In this document: piece by piece, positions 17,478 through 25,938 of the stretch
Layout: each line of letters opens with the position of its first letter
Numbering within the stretch: position 1 is the stretch's first letter
DNA from: Chryseobacterium oleae
Lineage (GTDB): Bacteria > Bacteroidota > Bacteroidia > Flavobacteriales > Weeksellaceae
Length of the DNA stretch: 64,000 nucleotides
Direction of reading: 5' to 3'
NCBI RefSeq assembly: GCF_900115055.1
Contig: NZ_FOVD01000003.1
Coordinates: 310,001 to 374,000 of the forward strand
Made by a program: the position numbers and the translations under genes
Notes under the pieces: generated by a model
Seen by the model: the letters and a program-made list of their open reading frames with translations, nothing else
Told to the model about the DNA's origin: nothing
The model's database searches: none

Positions 17478-18191
17478 CTATTTACCACTAAACTTCAAGT
17501 ATTTCTTTATCTTTTCAGAACTATACTTTTTCTCGAAGTAAGCCAGTTTATCATGATATTCCGGATGTTTTCTTTTTATAAAAAAATAGGACTCAGTAAT
17601 CTGCTCTACTAAATTCTGGGAGGAAGATGGATTATCCAGAACAATCCGATCAAATTTTAGTAAAACCGAATCAATTTCCTGTATTGTCCATTTTGATTCC
17701 TTAGTACCAAATAGCTGAATGAAATTTAAAAGCTCATGTTTAGTTTTAATACTGGCTTTATGCTTCCTGTAAACCTCTGTAGCTTTTATATTATCTTTTT
17801 CCCAAAAGACCATCTTGTAAAGTTCATCCGCTAAGTGTGAGCTCGATCCTACACAACCTTGAATAATAGTAATGGGTTCATTATTTTTAAGATAAGAATC
17901 AAACAGCTTACTTAATGTCTTAAGCTTTCTATTAAAAACAGCATATGAACCATACGCTTTAGCTACAGAATTTCCATTAAAAGCAATATATTCCACTTCT
18001 TGATCAGAGGCTTTTTTATCAATCTCTGCAAACAATTTATAGACTTCGCTTTCAGATCCTCCATACCCAATAGCAGCAGATTCAACACGTTTACTCTTTG
18101 ATAATTCGTCATACAATTTGTTGATTTCAGGAGATAATTGTCCAAAACCAAAAGCAGGGATCAAAAATAGTAGAGAGGTTATTTTCATCAT
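17478..18191 (-). CDS. Secreted hypothetical protein
   Basis: A 237-residue protein with a short signal peptide (MKITSLLFLIPAFGFGQ; the first or second Met may start) and a largely helical mature part. The middle contains ITIIQGCVGSSSHLADELYKM. The C-terminal 60 residues are rich in Lys, Tyr and Ser (YFEKKYSSEKIKKYLKFSGK). I do not recognise a family. It lies between the HAD terminator and the hairpin that ends the S9 peptidase transcript. Confidence 0.65.
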   Translation of the reverse strand: MMKITSLLFLIPAFGFGQLSPEINKLYDELSKSKRVESAAIGYGGSESEVYKLFAEIDKKASDQEVEYIAFNGNSVAKAYGSYAVFNRKLKTLSKLFDSYLKNNEPITIIQGCVGSSSHLADELYKMVFWEKDNIKATEVYRKHKASIKTKHELLNFIQLFGTKESKWTIQEIDSVLLKFDRIVLDNPSSSQNLVEQITESYFFIKRKHPEYHDKLAYFEKKYSSEKIKKYLKFSGK

Positions 18192-18210
18192 GGTTATTAT
18201 AGAAAAGAAA

Positions 18211-18243
18211 TTAAAAAGCCCGTTCCAATCATGAACGGGCTTT
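18211..18243 (-). terminator. Terminator of the S9 peptidase gene
   Basis: An 11-base stem (GAACGGGCTTT with AAAGCCCGTTC) lies 14 bases beyond the peptidase stop codon. A T-run follows on the minus strand. Confidence 0.85.
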
Positions 18244-18256
18244 CTCTAAAATTATT

Positions 18257-20659
18257 TTATTTCTTCAGGCACTTTTCAAGGAACTGATCCTGTTCCCATA
18301 AAAGGTGTAGAATATTTTCTTTAGCCACATAACCGTGGGCTTCCTTCGGTAAAAGAACCATTTTCACAGGAGCTCCCAGGTTTTTCAAAGCCTGGAAATA
18401 TCTTTCCGTCTGTAGAGTGAAAGTTCCCGGATTATTGTCAGCATCACCATGAACCAAAAGCATTGGTGTTTTCATTTTATCTGCATTCATGAACGGAGAC
18501 ATCGTGTTATAGATCTCCGGAATATCCCAGTAATTTCTCTGCTCGCTCTGAAACCCAAATGGAGTCAACGTCCTGTTGTAGGCTCCACTTCTTGCAATAC
18601 CACAGGCAAAAAGCTTGGAATGAGTCAATAAGTTAGCTGTCATAAAAGCACCGTAAGAATGCCCACCAACAGCCACTTTTTTCTTGTCGATATATCCCAA
18701 TTGATCCACTGCATTGATCGCCGCTTCAGCGTTAGCTACCAGCTGTGGAATGAAGGTGTCATTCGGCTCTGTTTTTCCTTCCCCGATGATAGGAAATGCA
18801 GCGTCATCCAGTACTGCATAACCTTTCGTAGTCCAGTATACGAAAGATCCGTAGTATGGGAACGTAAAGTCGTTCGGATTCTGGGTATTCTGACCTGCTG
18901 TATTTTTATCTTTATATTCAGTAGGATAAGCCCAGATCAGTAATGGAAGCTTTTCTTTCTTAGATTTTCTGTCATAATTGGCAGGCAGATAAAGGGTTCC
19001 CGTTAAAGTAACACCATCATTTCTTTTGTAGGTAATCACTTCTTTGTAAACATCTTTAATGCTTTCAAAAGGGTTCGCAAATTGGGTTACCGCTTCTGCT
19101 TTATTGGATTTAATATTCTTTTTAAAGTAGTTCGGATAAAGGCTTGGAGACTGTTGAGTCGTTAAGATCTCACCTTTAGATGCATTAAGAATATCGATGA
19201 TTTCTTCTTTACCATTCTTTACGTTAGAAGTATATAGTCTTTTCTTTTTAAGTGATTTCACATCCATTTCATCAATGAAAGGATGTTGTCCGTCTTTGGT
19301 AAATCCGTCCCCGATCAGGTAGGTCTTCCCTCCTTTCATATCAATAACATACCTTCCATACTGGTTTTTCGTAGTATTAAAATTCCCCGGATCGCTGTAA
19401 ACATCCTGATAATTTCTGTCATCAAAAATTTTGGATTCGCCGTTATTAAGATCCACCAGGTAAGATTTTGTATTCCTTGTATCATACCAGCCTTCAGAAA
19501 CTACGGCATAATGATCATTGGTCCAGCTTACGCCTTCATATCTCTGTTTTGTCTTAAAGAATGATTTTGGAGCGGCCGCAAACGGTGCTTCCCACGTAAA
19601 GATCTCATCTCTGTATTCTGCAGATTTAGACTGGTCACCTCCATCCAATGCCTGAGCATATAGTAAGGTTGCCGGAACATCACTTCTCCAGCCCATGCTT
19701 CTTTTTCCTTCTCTTACGGATGAAAATCCTTTCGGCATGATTTCATTCAAAGGAACATCGTTTACTACTTTTACCGCGTTCCCTTTCATATCATAAACGG
19801 TAGCTGTCATCGGGAACCTGCTTAACGGAACAATATAGGAGAAGGGCTTTTTGATGACCGTCGTCATTAGGTAATTTCCGTCAGGAGAAAAGCTTAAACC
19901 GGAATACATATCCTGATCTTTTACTTTTTTAAGGTTTCCACTAAGATCTACGTTATAAATTTCAGAAGCTGTAAGAACCTCAAAGTTTTTTTCATCCTGA
20001 GGATTTTTTAACAGATCCTGATACGTTCTGTTTTGAGACACTTTACCATCTGCTGTAGACACAATAGGCCCTGTAGGAAGGTCTTTGCTGGCATCGATCA
20101 GTGCTGGTCTGTTCTGGGGAAGCGTTCTGATCAGGATACTCTGAGAATCATTGTACCAAACGTAAGGTGATCCTAAATTGGCATTCAGATTATCAGATGT
20201 GATTTTTTTAGCAGAAGCTGTTTCCATATCTACTACCCAAAGTTCTACTCCTTTTGCAGTTGTATTGGTAAAGGCCAGCTTCTTTTCGTCCGGCGAAAAT
20301 GAAGTGTACGTAATTTTAGCATTGGCAGGTAGGTTGCTTACCTGAACTTCGTTTTTATCATTGATCTTTCTGATCTTCAGATTATTCGAGTAGGTAGCAC
20401 TGCTTGAAATATTGGTAACCGGATTGATCCTTAAACCCGCAAGTTTCATTTCCTGCTGGTTAAGATCTTCCAGTGTTTTATAAGTTGGACGGTACGTGAA
20501 AACCACCCAGTCTTTTTTGCTGTTCATCAGAACGCTTGGGGGTCTTTCGTAGTCTGCTAATTTCAGAATCTCGGCAGAAGGTTTTTGATAAGTAATACTC
20601 TCCTGTGCATCATAGAAATTGAGAAATGCCAGAAGGCAAATAGTCAGTTTTATCTTCAT
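18257..20659 (-). CDS. S9 family serine peptidase (prolyl oligopeptidase family)
   Basis: An 800-residue secreted enzyme with signal peptide MKIKLTICLLAFLNFYDAQ. A seven-bladed beta-propeller-like region (about 40-540) is followed by an alpha/beta-hydrolase domain. The nucleophile is Ser668 in VGGHSYGAFM, with the acid in VHGDADNNPG and the base in KEAHGY. The length and the KTPMLLVHGDADNN region resemble glutamyl-endopeptidase-like or dipeptidyl-peptidase-like S9 members. It is expected to degrade peptides in the periplasm or at the cell surface. Exact specificity is unclear. Confidence 0.92.
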   Translation of the reverse strand: MKIKLTICLLAFLNFYDAQESITYQKPSAEILKLADYERPPSVLMNSKKDWVVFTYRPTYKTLEDLNQQEMKLAGLRINPVTNISSSATYSNNLKIRKINDKNEVQVSNLPANAKITYTSFSPDEKKLAFTNTTAKGVELWVVDMETASAKKITSDNLNANLGSPYVWYNDSQSILIRTLPQNRPALIDASKDLPTGPIVSTADGKVSQNRTYQDLLKNPQDEKNFEVLTASEIYNVDLSGNLKKVKDQDMYSGLSFSPDGNYLMTTVIKKPFSYIVPLSRFPMTATVYDMKGNAVKVVNDVPLNEIMPKGFSSVREGKRSMGWRSDVPATLLYAQALDGGDQSKSAEYRDEIFTWEAPFAAAPKSFFKTKQRYEGVSWTNDHYAVVSEGWYDTRNTKSYLVDLNNGESKIFDDRNYQDVYSDPGNFNTTKNQYGRYVIDMKGGKTYLIGDGFTKDGQHPFIDEMDVKSLKKKRLYTSNVKNGKEEIIDILNASKGEILTTQQSPSLYPNYFKKNIKSNKAEAVTQFANPFESIKDVYKEVITYKRNDGVTLTGTLYLPANYDRKSKKEKLPLLIWAYPTEYKDKNTAGQNTQNPNDFTFPYYGSFVYWTTKGYAVLDDAAFPIIGEGKTEPNDTFIPQLVANAEAAINAVDQLGYIDKKKVAVGGHSYGAFMTANLLTHSKLFACGIARSGAYNRTLTPFGFQSEQRNYWDIPEIYNTMSPFMNADKMKTPMLLVHGDADNNPGTFTLQTERYFQALKNLGAPVKMVLLPKEAHGYVAKENILHLLWEQDQFLEKCLKK

Positions 20660-20786
20660 ATAAATTCATTTTCTACGAATGTAGTGATTTTTGGAATATA
20701 ACTAAAACTGTTAATTTTAACACACACCCTTGTGATATAATTAAATAATTTTATATTAGCAGCATCAAATAATCAAAATATTTACT

Positions 20787-20948
20787 ATGAAAAATTTAAA
20801 GAAATTATCTAAAGGAGATTTAAAAACAATCATTGGTGGACAAGCACCAGCCTGCCCTACCGGATATAAACCATGTGTAGCGGGAGAAGACGAAAACGGA
20901 ACCATTAAATGGACCTGTGTATGGTCTTCACTGCCGTGCAAACCTTAA
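20787..20948 (+). CDS. 53-residue double-glycine-leader, bacteriocin-like peptide
   Basis: The 53-residue frame opens MKNLKKLSKGDLKTIIGGQ, a classic double-glycine leader with a GG processing site after residue 18. The core of about 35 residues has four cysteines (Cys23, Cys30, Cys44, Cys51) and Trp42 and Trp46. Chryseobacterium genomes encode many peptides of this type, annotated as bacteriocin-like. Export would need a C39-peptidase ABC transporter, and none is encoded in this window. It stands alone between the divergent S9 peptidase and a terminator. Possible roles are bacteriocin, signal peptide or RiPP precursor; no modification enzyme is nearby. Confidence 0.85.
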   Translation: MKNLKKLSKGDLKTIIGGQAPACPTGYKPCVAGEDENGTIKWTCVWSSLPCKP

Positions 20949-20957
20949 TAAAAACAA

Positions 20958-20988
20958 AAAGAGCATTAGTTGTCTAATGCTCTTTTTT
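20958..20988 (+). terminator. Terminator of the GG-leader peptide gene
   Basis: An 11-base stem (AAAGAGCATTA with TAATGCTCTTT) and a T-run begin nine bases after the stop codon. This supports the peptide gene as a real, separate transcript. It can also serve the convergent DoxX gene. Confidence 0.9.
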
Positions 20989-21005
20989 ATATTGTCAAGA
21001 CTGTT

Positions 21006-21434
21006 TTACCAGTCTGAAGCCCTTTTTCTTTTTTCTATCATATGATCCACCGATACTTTTCCGGCACCAAACGCCATCAGGAGAAGATAAACGGACAGAT
21101 AAATAAGACTCATTTCTCTTTTCTCAAACGGATCTGCTCCATGAACCATAAAAGCAGCTATAACCATTGTAAAGATCAGAAACCCTAAAGAAATTCTTGT
21201 AAAAAGTCCTAAAATAAGGAGTATTGAACAGGCAAATTCAGCAATAACCGTAAGAACCAGAGTCACCAAAGGACCTAATCCTAGAAAGTCATAAAATTCT
21301 ATTTTACCGCCTTCCAGAAGCATCTGAAGCTTAGGAAAACCATGAGAAAGCATAGCAAAACCTACGAATACCCTCACAACGAATAAAATAATATCTTTAG
21401 GTACTGAGCTGGAATTTGACTTGAAATAGTTCAT
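21006..21434 (-). CDS. DoxX family membrane protein
   Basis: A 142-residue protein with four predicted membrane segments. The DoxX signature is in segment 1 (VVRVFVGFAMLSHGFPKL) and in AEFACSILLILGLFTRISLG. The family is linked to redox or sulfur metabolism in some organisms, but the function is generally unknown. A single gene, convergent with the GG-leader peptide. Confidence 0.9.
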   Translation of the reverse strand: MNYFKSNSSSVPKDIILFVVRVFVGFAMLSHGFPKLQMLLEGGKIEFYDFLGLGPLVTLVLTVIAEFACSILLILGLFTRISLGFLIFTMVIAAFMVHGADPFEKREMSLIYLSVYLLLMAFGAGKVSVDHMIEKRKRASDW

Positions 21435-21501
21435 TTACTAAAAATTTAGACTAAAGGTAATAAAAATCTTTTAATAGAACGGAATCACAAGCGTTTTTAG
21501 T

Positions 21502-22377
21502 TTATCTGTACCCGAAATTTTTCAAATCCCTGTCGTTTTTACGCCAGTCTTTTTTTACTTTCACAAAAAGATTCAAATGTATTTTCTTAGAAAAGAATTT
21601 TTCCAGATCCAGCCTGGCTTCAGTCCCTACTTTTTTGATGGCTTCTCCTTTGTGTCCGATGATAATTCCTTTTTGGGTATCTCTTTCCACATAAATTATA
21701 GAATCGATGAAAATAATTCCTTCTTTTTCTTTAAACTGCTCGGTCACTACCTCTACAGAATAAGGAATTTCTTTCTCATAGTTTAAAAGAATTTTTTCAC
21801 GAATCGCTTCATTTACGAAAAATCTTTCAGGCTTATCGGTGTACTGTTCCTTGTCATAATAAGGAGGGTTTTCCGGAAGAAGAGATCTTAATTTTGGCAG
21901 AATGATATCCGTATTGAAGGCATTCAGGGCAGAAATAGGAAGGATCTCAGCTTTTGGAATCCTGTTGTGCCATTCTTCTACCAGTTTTTCAAGTCCTTCC
22001 TGGTTGGTCTGATCTACTTTATTCAGCAGAAGCAATACCGGAACCGGGATCTTGTTCAGTTTATCAATTAAAAATTCTGAAGGTTCAGCTTTGTCAGTGA
22101 CGTCTACAATGAATAAAAATACATCGGCATCCTGTAAAGAATCCTTTACAAAATCCATCATTTTCTCCTGAAGACCGTACTTCGCGTCTAAAACTCCGGG
22201 AGTATCTGAAAATACGATTTGCAGGTCCTCTTCATTATAAATTCCAAAAATTCTGTGGCGGGTTGTCTGAGCCTTCTGCGTTACTATCGCCAGTTTCTCT
22301 CCCATTAACTGATTTAATAAGGTAGATTTTCCGGCATTAGGCTTTCCGACTATGTTTACAAATCCAGCTTTATGCAT
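21502..22377 (-). CDS. era: GTPase Era
   Basis: The ATG at 22377 (MHKAGFVNIVGKPNAGKST) is chosen because Era begins immediately before the P-loop; an upstream in-frame ATG at 22428 is not conserved. The 291-residue product has G1 GKPNAGKS, G3 DTPGV, G4 NKVD, G5 SAL and a C-terminal KH domain with GHKGEAIKKVGTEAR. Era binds the 3' end of 16S rRNA and is needed for 30S subunit assembly. Confidence 0.97.
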   Translation of the reverse strand: MHKAGFVNIVGKPNAGKSTLLNQLMGEKLAIVTQKAQTTRHRIFGIYNEEDLQIVFSDTPGVLDAKYGLQEKMMDFVKDSLQDADVFLFIVDVTDKAEPSEFLIDKLNKIPVPVLLLLNKVDQTNQEGLEKLVEEWHNRIPKAEILPISALNAFNTDIILPKLRSLLPENPPYYDKEQYTDKPERFFVNEAIREKILLNYEKEIPYSVEVVTEQFKEKEGIIFIDSIIYVERDTQKGIIIGHKGEAIKKVGTEARLDLEKFFSKKIHLNLFVKVKKDWRKNDRDLKNFGYR

Positions 22378-22397
22378 ATAAATAATATTACGAACTG

Positions 22398-22405
22398 CAA
22401 AGTTA
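22398..22405 (-). promoter_or_regulatory. -7 box (TAACTTTG) for era
   Basis: Minus-strand TAACTTTG lies 20 bases upstream of the era ATG and fits TAnnTTTG. No clear -33 element was seen. Confidence 0.5.
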
Positions 22406-22556
22406 GTAAAAACAAAACTGGTCTTCACGGTATAAGTCGGTTTTTAAAAAAGAAAAAAGCTCAATCTCATTAAAAAATCCTCGGATGCTATTAATTTGGA
22501 GGATTCATTCCTATATTTATCTCATTAATTTAGAAATTGATTACAATTCAGTTGTA

Positions 22557-22584
22557 TTGCATCTCCTAAAACCAATACTTTTGA
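22557..22584 (+). promoter_or_regulatory. Promoter of the second Crp/Fnr gene
   Basis: TTG at 22557-22559, a 17-base spacer and TACTTTTG at 22577-22584 fit the phylum consensus. The ATG follows 16 bases later. Confidence 0.6.
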
Positions 22585-22600
22585 CCTTATAATTCACTTT

Positions 22601-23164
22601 ATGGATATAGACCAGATCCTTGACCGCATTGATGTACTTCCGGAAGCCTCCAAAGCCTCTCTGAAAAAGCATATCACAGAAGTATCACATCCCAAATCTT
22701 TCTGTCTTATGGAAGCGGATAAGATCATTCCTCATATCTATTTTATCAGGAAAGGGATTGTGCGGGCCTACGCTTCCACTGCCGACAATGACATTACGTT
22801 CTGGTTCGGGAGTGAGGGGGAAACCATCGTCTCCATGAAAAGTTATGTGGAAGATAAACCGGGATATGAAAGCATTGAACTTCTCGAAGACTGCGACCTG
22901 TATATTCTGGAAACGGAAAGCCTGAGAAAACTATTCAACGAAGATATTCATATTGCCAACTGGGGAAGAAAATTTGCAGAAAAAGAACTTGTGAAAACGG
23001 AAGAACTGATCATTTCAAGACAGTTTAAAACATCCCTGGAGCGCTATAAAGATCTGATGACCCACAAAACGGATCTTTTAAAAAGAGTTCAGCTGGGTCA
23101 TATTGCTTCTTATCTTGGAATTACGCAGGTAAGTTTGAGTAGAATTCGTGCGGAGATTAAATAA
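22601..23164 (+). CDS. Crp/Fnr family transcriptional regulator
   Basis: A 187-residue protein with an N-terminal cNMP-type barrel (HIYFIRKGIVRAY, then ITFWFGSEGETIVSMKSYVE) and a C-terminal helix-turn-helix (VQLGHIASYLGITQVSLSRIRAEIK). This is the common Bacteroidota Crp/Fnr subgroup with an aromatic FWFGSEG segment. It precedes a Gdx-like transporter on the same strand by 121 bases and may regulate it. The pairing of such a regulator with a small efflux gene recurs in this phylum as far as I recall. Confidence 0.9.
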   Translation: MDIDQILDRIDVLPEASKASLKKHITEVSHPKSFCLMEADKIIPHIYFIRKGIVRAYASTADNDITFWFGSEGETIVSMKSYVEDKPGYESIELLEDCDLYILETESLRKLFNEDIHIANWGRKFAEKELVKTEELIISRQFKTSLERYKDLMTHKTDLLKRVQLGHIASYLGITQVSLSRIRAEIK

Positions 23165-23285
23165 GTTTCGGGGTTATGTGGTTCGGATTATCGGTTAAGG
23201 ATTGAGACCGAGTTCATTTTTTAACAAATGTAAAATCTTTTCTCCTTTCAAATGCAGAAATTTGCAGGAGAGAAAATCAAAAAAA

Positions 23286-23612
23286 ATGAATTGGATTATT
23301 TTAATCATCGCCGGAATATTTGAGGTGGCCTTCGCGTCATGTCTGGGAAAAGCCAAAGAAAGCTCCGGATCTGAGATGTATTACTGGTACGCCGGATTTC
23401 TGGTAACCATGACGATCAGTATGGTATTGCTGATCAAAGCTACGCAAACACTCCCTATCGGAACAGCTTATGCGGTTTGGACGGGAATAGGTGCGGTAGG
23501 AACAGCCCTGATGGGAATTTTCTTCTTTAAAGATCCCGTAAGCTTTTGGAGAGTATTTTTTATCATGACCTTAATTGGTTCTGTAGTAGGATTGAAATCT
23601 GTTTCTCACTAA
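23286..23612 (+). CDS. SMR transporter, SugE/Gdx-like guanidinium exporter
   Basis: The ATG at 23286 gives the canonical 108-residue length and start (MNWIILIIAGIFEVAFA). An upstream in-frame TTG at 23202 adds a non-conserved extension. Four membrane segments are visible. Glu13 is the essential charged residue, TAYAVWTGIGAVGTALMGI is the Gdx/SugE signature, and the protein ends GLKSVSH, much as E. coli SugE ends. Gdx proteins exchange guanidinium for protons, while other SMR members export quaternary cations. The signature favours Gdx. No guanidine riboswitch was recognised upstream. Confidence 0.88.
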   Translation: MNWIILIIAGIFEVAFASCLGKAKESSGSEMYYWYAGFLVTMTISMVLLIKATQTLPIGTAYAVWTGIGAVGTALMGIFFFKDPVSFWRVFFIMTLIGSVVGLKSVSH

Positions 23613-23641
23613 AATCGACTTAACGACTTCTATCTATATTA

Positions 23642-23677
23642 AATATCCCCGTCTTCGAATCTGAAGACGGGGATATT
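23642..23677. terminator. Hairpin between the Gdx-like gene and gene 23721
   Basis: A 15-base stem has a six-base GAATCT loop. The core CCGTCTTC-GAATCT-GAAGACGG is identical to the hairpin at 25133-25172, on the other side of the gene at 23721. Confidence 0.8.
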
Positions 23678-23720
23678 GTTTTTAGAACATCTTTTATACT
23701 GAATATTTTAAGGGTCAAAT

Positions 23721-24845
23721 TTACCAACCTAATGTTTTACTGATCAATCCACAGATGAGCGGATGCAGTTTACGGTCATAAAATAAATTGATAAAATCCC
23801 TGTTAAAGTTTGCAGAATTGGCAAATTTTGACGCATTGATTCTTTGGAGATCATCAGAAGTAAGAGCTGCCTGATTACCCGTAAAAGTAACCGTAACATA
23901 ATCTTCATAATCCTCAGCGTTAAAAACCCTTGAGTCTATAGTTTTCCCGTTTGCCCTGTCTGTGATTATTATTTCAAAAGAAGATGTAATACTGAAATTT
24001 TGTGTATTATCAGTCACTGAGGCTTTTACAATATTATTATTTACTTTTGCGGTTCTTTCGTATGTATTCTTAAAACCTGGAGTATTATCTAAATTAATAT
24101 TTTTCCATTTCAGAGAGATTTCATAATCCGGTAATGAACTACCTTGGTTTTCTATTTTAAAACCAACCACTTTTTCATTAATATCTTTTGTTATTTTTTC
24201 TCTCACATATTCATCCATAGAAGAAGAACCAGATAAAGATAGCGTGATGTAATTCACCTGATTACTCATTTCCAAAGGTTTCAAATACGCTTTTTTGTTG
24301 GCTTCCACCTTCAGGCCTTTCAAAAAGTCTTCTGTTTTTTCGTATCCGGGCTGAAGCTGCTGTACCGCAGTAAATGCCCAATACGCGTCCGAATAATGAT
24401 TCAGTGCGGATGGATTATCAAGAGCCTTAATTCCTTTAGCATAAAGGTTTTTTACAGCTACAGTCCTCACACTATCTAAAGCGGCAGTGAACTGTTTATG
24501 GGGAATATTATTTTGAGTCAGCATGGGTGAAGCCGTATCGTAAATGTACTGTAGAGAGAGAATTCTATTGATCCAGTTCAGCCAGTCTTTTTTATCATCC
24601 GGTTCTTCCTGTATCGCATCAATGACCGACTGGTGAAAAGCTGTACGCTCTTTAAATTCCGTTAAAAATGCAGATTTCAGTTTCTCCTTCGACGGTTTTT
24701 TTTGATATTTTCTAAATGTCTCTGTAAGTTCTTCTTCGTTCCGGCTGATGTCTTCGCTGTGCCAAAGAAAGTTCTGTGCATGAGTATTCAGATATACGGA
24801 TAGGAAAACAAGGAATACTATTTTCAAAATGGCATTTTTTTTCAT
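23721..24845 (-). CDS. Secreted hypothetical protein
   Basis: A 374-residue protein with a signal peptide ending HAQ (about residue 24). The N-terminal half is helical with tetratricopeptide-like character (KGIKALDNPSALNHYSDAYWAFTAVQQLQPGYEKTEDFL). The C-terminal half is beta-rich and contains ITLSLSGSSSMDEYVREKIT and DRANGKTIDSRVFNAEDY. I do not recognise a family; the C-terminal part is reminiscent of proteins that handle partner lipoproteins, but that is a guess. It lies alone between two hairpins with the same 22-base core. Confidence 0.7.
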   Translation of the reverse strand: MKKNAILKIVFLVFLSVYLNTHAQNFLWHSEDISRNEEELTETFRKYQKKPSKEKLKSAFLTEFKERTAFHQSVIDAIQEEPDDKKDWLNWINRILSLQYIYDTASPMLTQNNIPHKQFTAALDSVRTVAVKNLYAKGIKALDNPSALNHYSDAYWAFTAVQQLQPGYEKTEDFLKGLKVEANKKAYLKPLEMSNQVNYITLSLSGSSSMDEYVREKITKDINEKVVGFKIENQGSSLPDYEISLKWKNINLDNTPGFKNTYERTAKVNNNIVKASVTDNTQNFSITSSFEIIITDRANGKTIDSRVFNAEDYEDYVTVTFTGNQAALTSDDLQRINASKFANSANFNRDFINLFYDRKLHPLICGLISKTLGW

Positions 24846-25132
24846 ATTGATGCTTTAAAAATTAATCCTTTGTGTTAAACACAGAATAATCTCTCTTCAT
24901 TTTGAGGCAGACTATTAAACTTCAAATGTTTTTTTATCTGTACAATATATCAATACAAACAGAATGTAAAGGATTTCTATTGTTCATTTTACTTTTTTTT
25001 ATCACCTGAAGATCAAATTTAAATAAATTGACAAGACCAAACAGTCTGTTTTTAGAATGATAGAAAAAATAAATCTTATTCCCGAGCCATAGCTATGCAG
25101 CTACGATCCACTGATACAAAAAATTTAACGGC

Positions 25133-25172
25133 AAAACAAAACCGTCTTCGAATCTGAAGACGGTTTTGTTTT
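25133..25172 (-). terminator. Terminator of the map-methyltransferase transcript
   Basis: A 17-base stem with GAATCT loop lies on the methyltransferase stop codon. The minus strand continues into T-rich sequence. The upstream part of this gap (24846-25132) holds only AT-rich sequence, with a small palindrome CATAGCTATG near 25089 and no gene. Confidence 0.85.
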
Positions 25173-25938
25173 ATTTCTTGAAAACTACAGGTAAGATCTC
25201 GTTGTGTCTCAACCCATATTTTTTAATTTCTTCTTCTGAAAAATTCTGTGAATAGAAGTTCGGTTCGGTTTCAAAACCTGCTTTCCTCAACCGGTCAAAA
25301 TAATCCATTCCATACCAGCGGACGTGGTCGTACTGGCCGAAATGTTTCTGACGTTCTTTGGGATCTTTGATCGAGAAATCTTCATAGGTTTTCTCCAGAG
25401 AATTCCTCATCGGAACCTGGAAAATACCCCAGCCTCCGGGCCTCATCACTCTGTAAAGCTCACTTATGGCTTTAGCATCATCTTCTATATGTTCCAAGAC
25501 ATGGTTGCAGAAAACAACATCAAAGCTTTCATCAGCAAACGGTAAATCAAGGATATCCGCTTTCACGTCTACAATAGGTGAATAAAGATCTGCAGAAATA
25601 TAATCCAGATTTTTCATCATCTTAAATTTCCTCAGAAATTCCTGCTCGGGAGCGATATGCAGAACCTTTGCATTCTTAATAAAAAAATCAGTATCATTTT
25701 GAAGATACAGCCACATCTGGCGGTGTCTCTCCAAACTCAGGGTTCCCGGAGATAAAGCATTTTCACGCTGTTTTCCATAACCGTACGGAAGGAATTTCCG
25801 GTAGGATTTTCCATCGATAGGGTCAAAAAAATTATCCCCTTTGAAAAACTGATAAATAAGAGGTCTCGCCCAGATGCTCATTTTAATAAGCATCGGACGG
25901 GGTATTTTATTCAATAAAAGTTTGGTTACTTTTTTCAT
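25171..25938 (-). CDS. Class I SAM-dependent methyltransferase
   Basis: A 255-residue protein. Residues about 88-190 form a Methyltransf_11-type domain with AKVLHIAPEQE (motif I region), SADLYSPIVDVKADILDLPF and FDVVFCNHVLEHIEDD, then YRVMRPGGWGIFQVPM. The N-terminal helix is hydrophobic (RPMLIKMSIWARPLIYQFF). The substrate is unknown. Its start codon overlaps the last base of the map stop codon, so translation is coupled to map. Confidence 0.9.
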   Translation of the reverse strand: MKKVTKLLLNKIPRPMLIKMSIWARPLIYQFFKGDNFFDPIDGKSYRKFLPYGYGKQRENALSPGTLSLERHRQMWLYLQNDTDFFIKNAKVLHIAPEQEFLRKFKMMKNLDYISADLYSPIVDVKADILDLPFADESFDVVFCNHVLEHIEDDAKAISELYRVMRPGGWGIFQVPMRNSLEKTYEDFSIKDPKERQKHFGQYDHVRWYGMDYFDRLRKAGFETEPNFYSQNFSEEEIKKYGLRHNEILPVVFKK

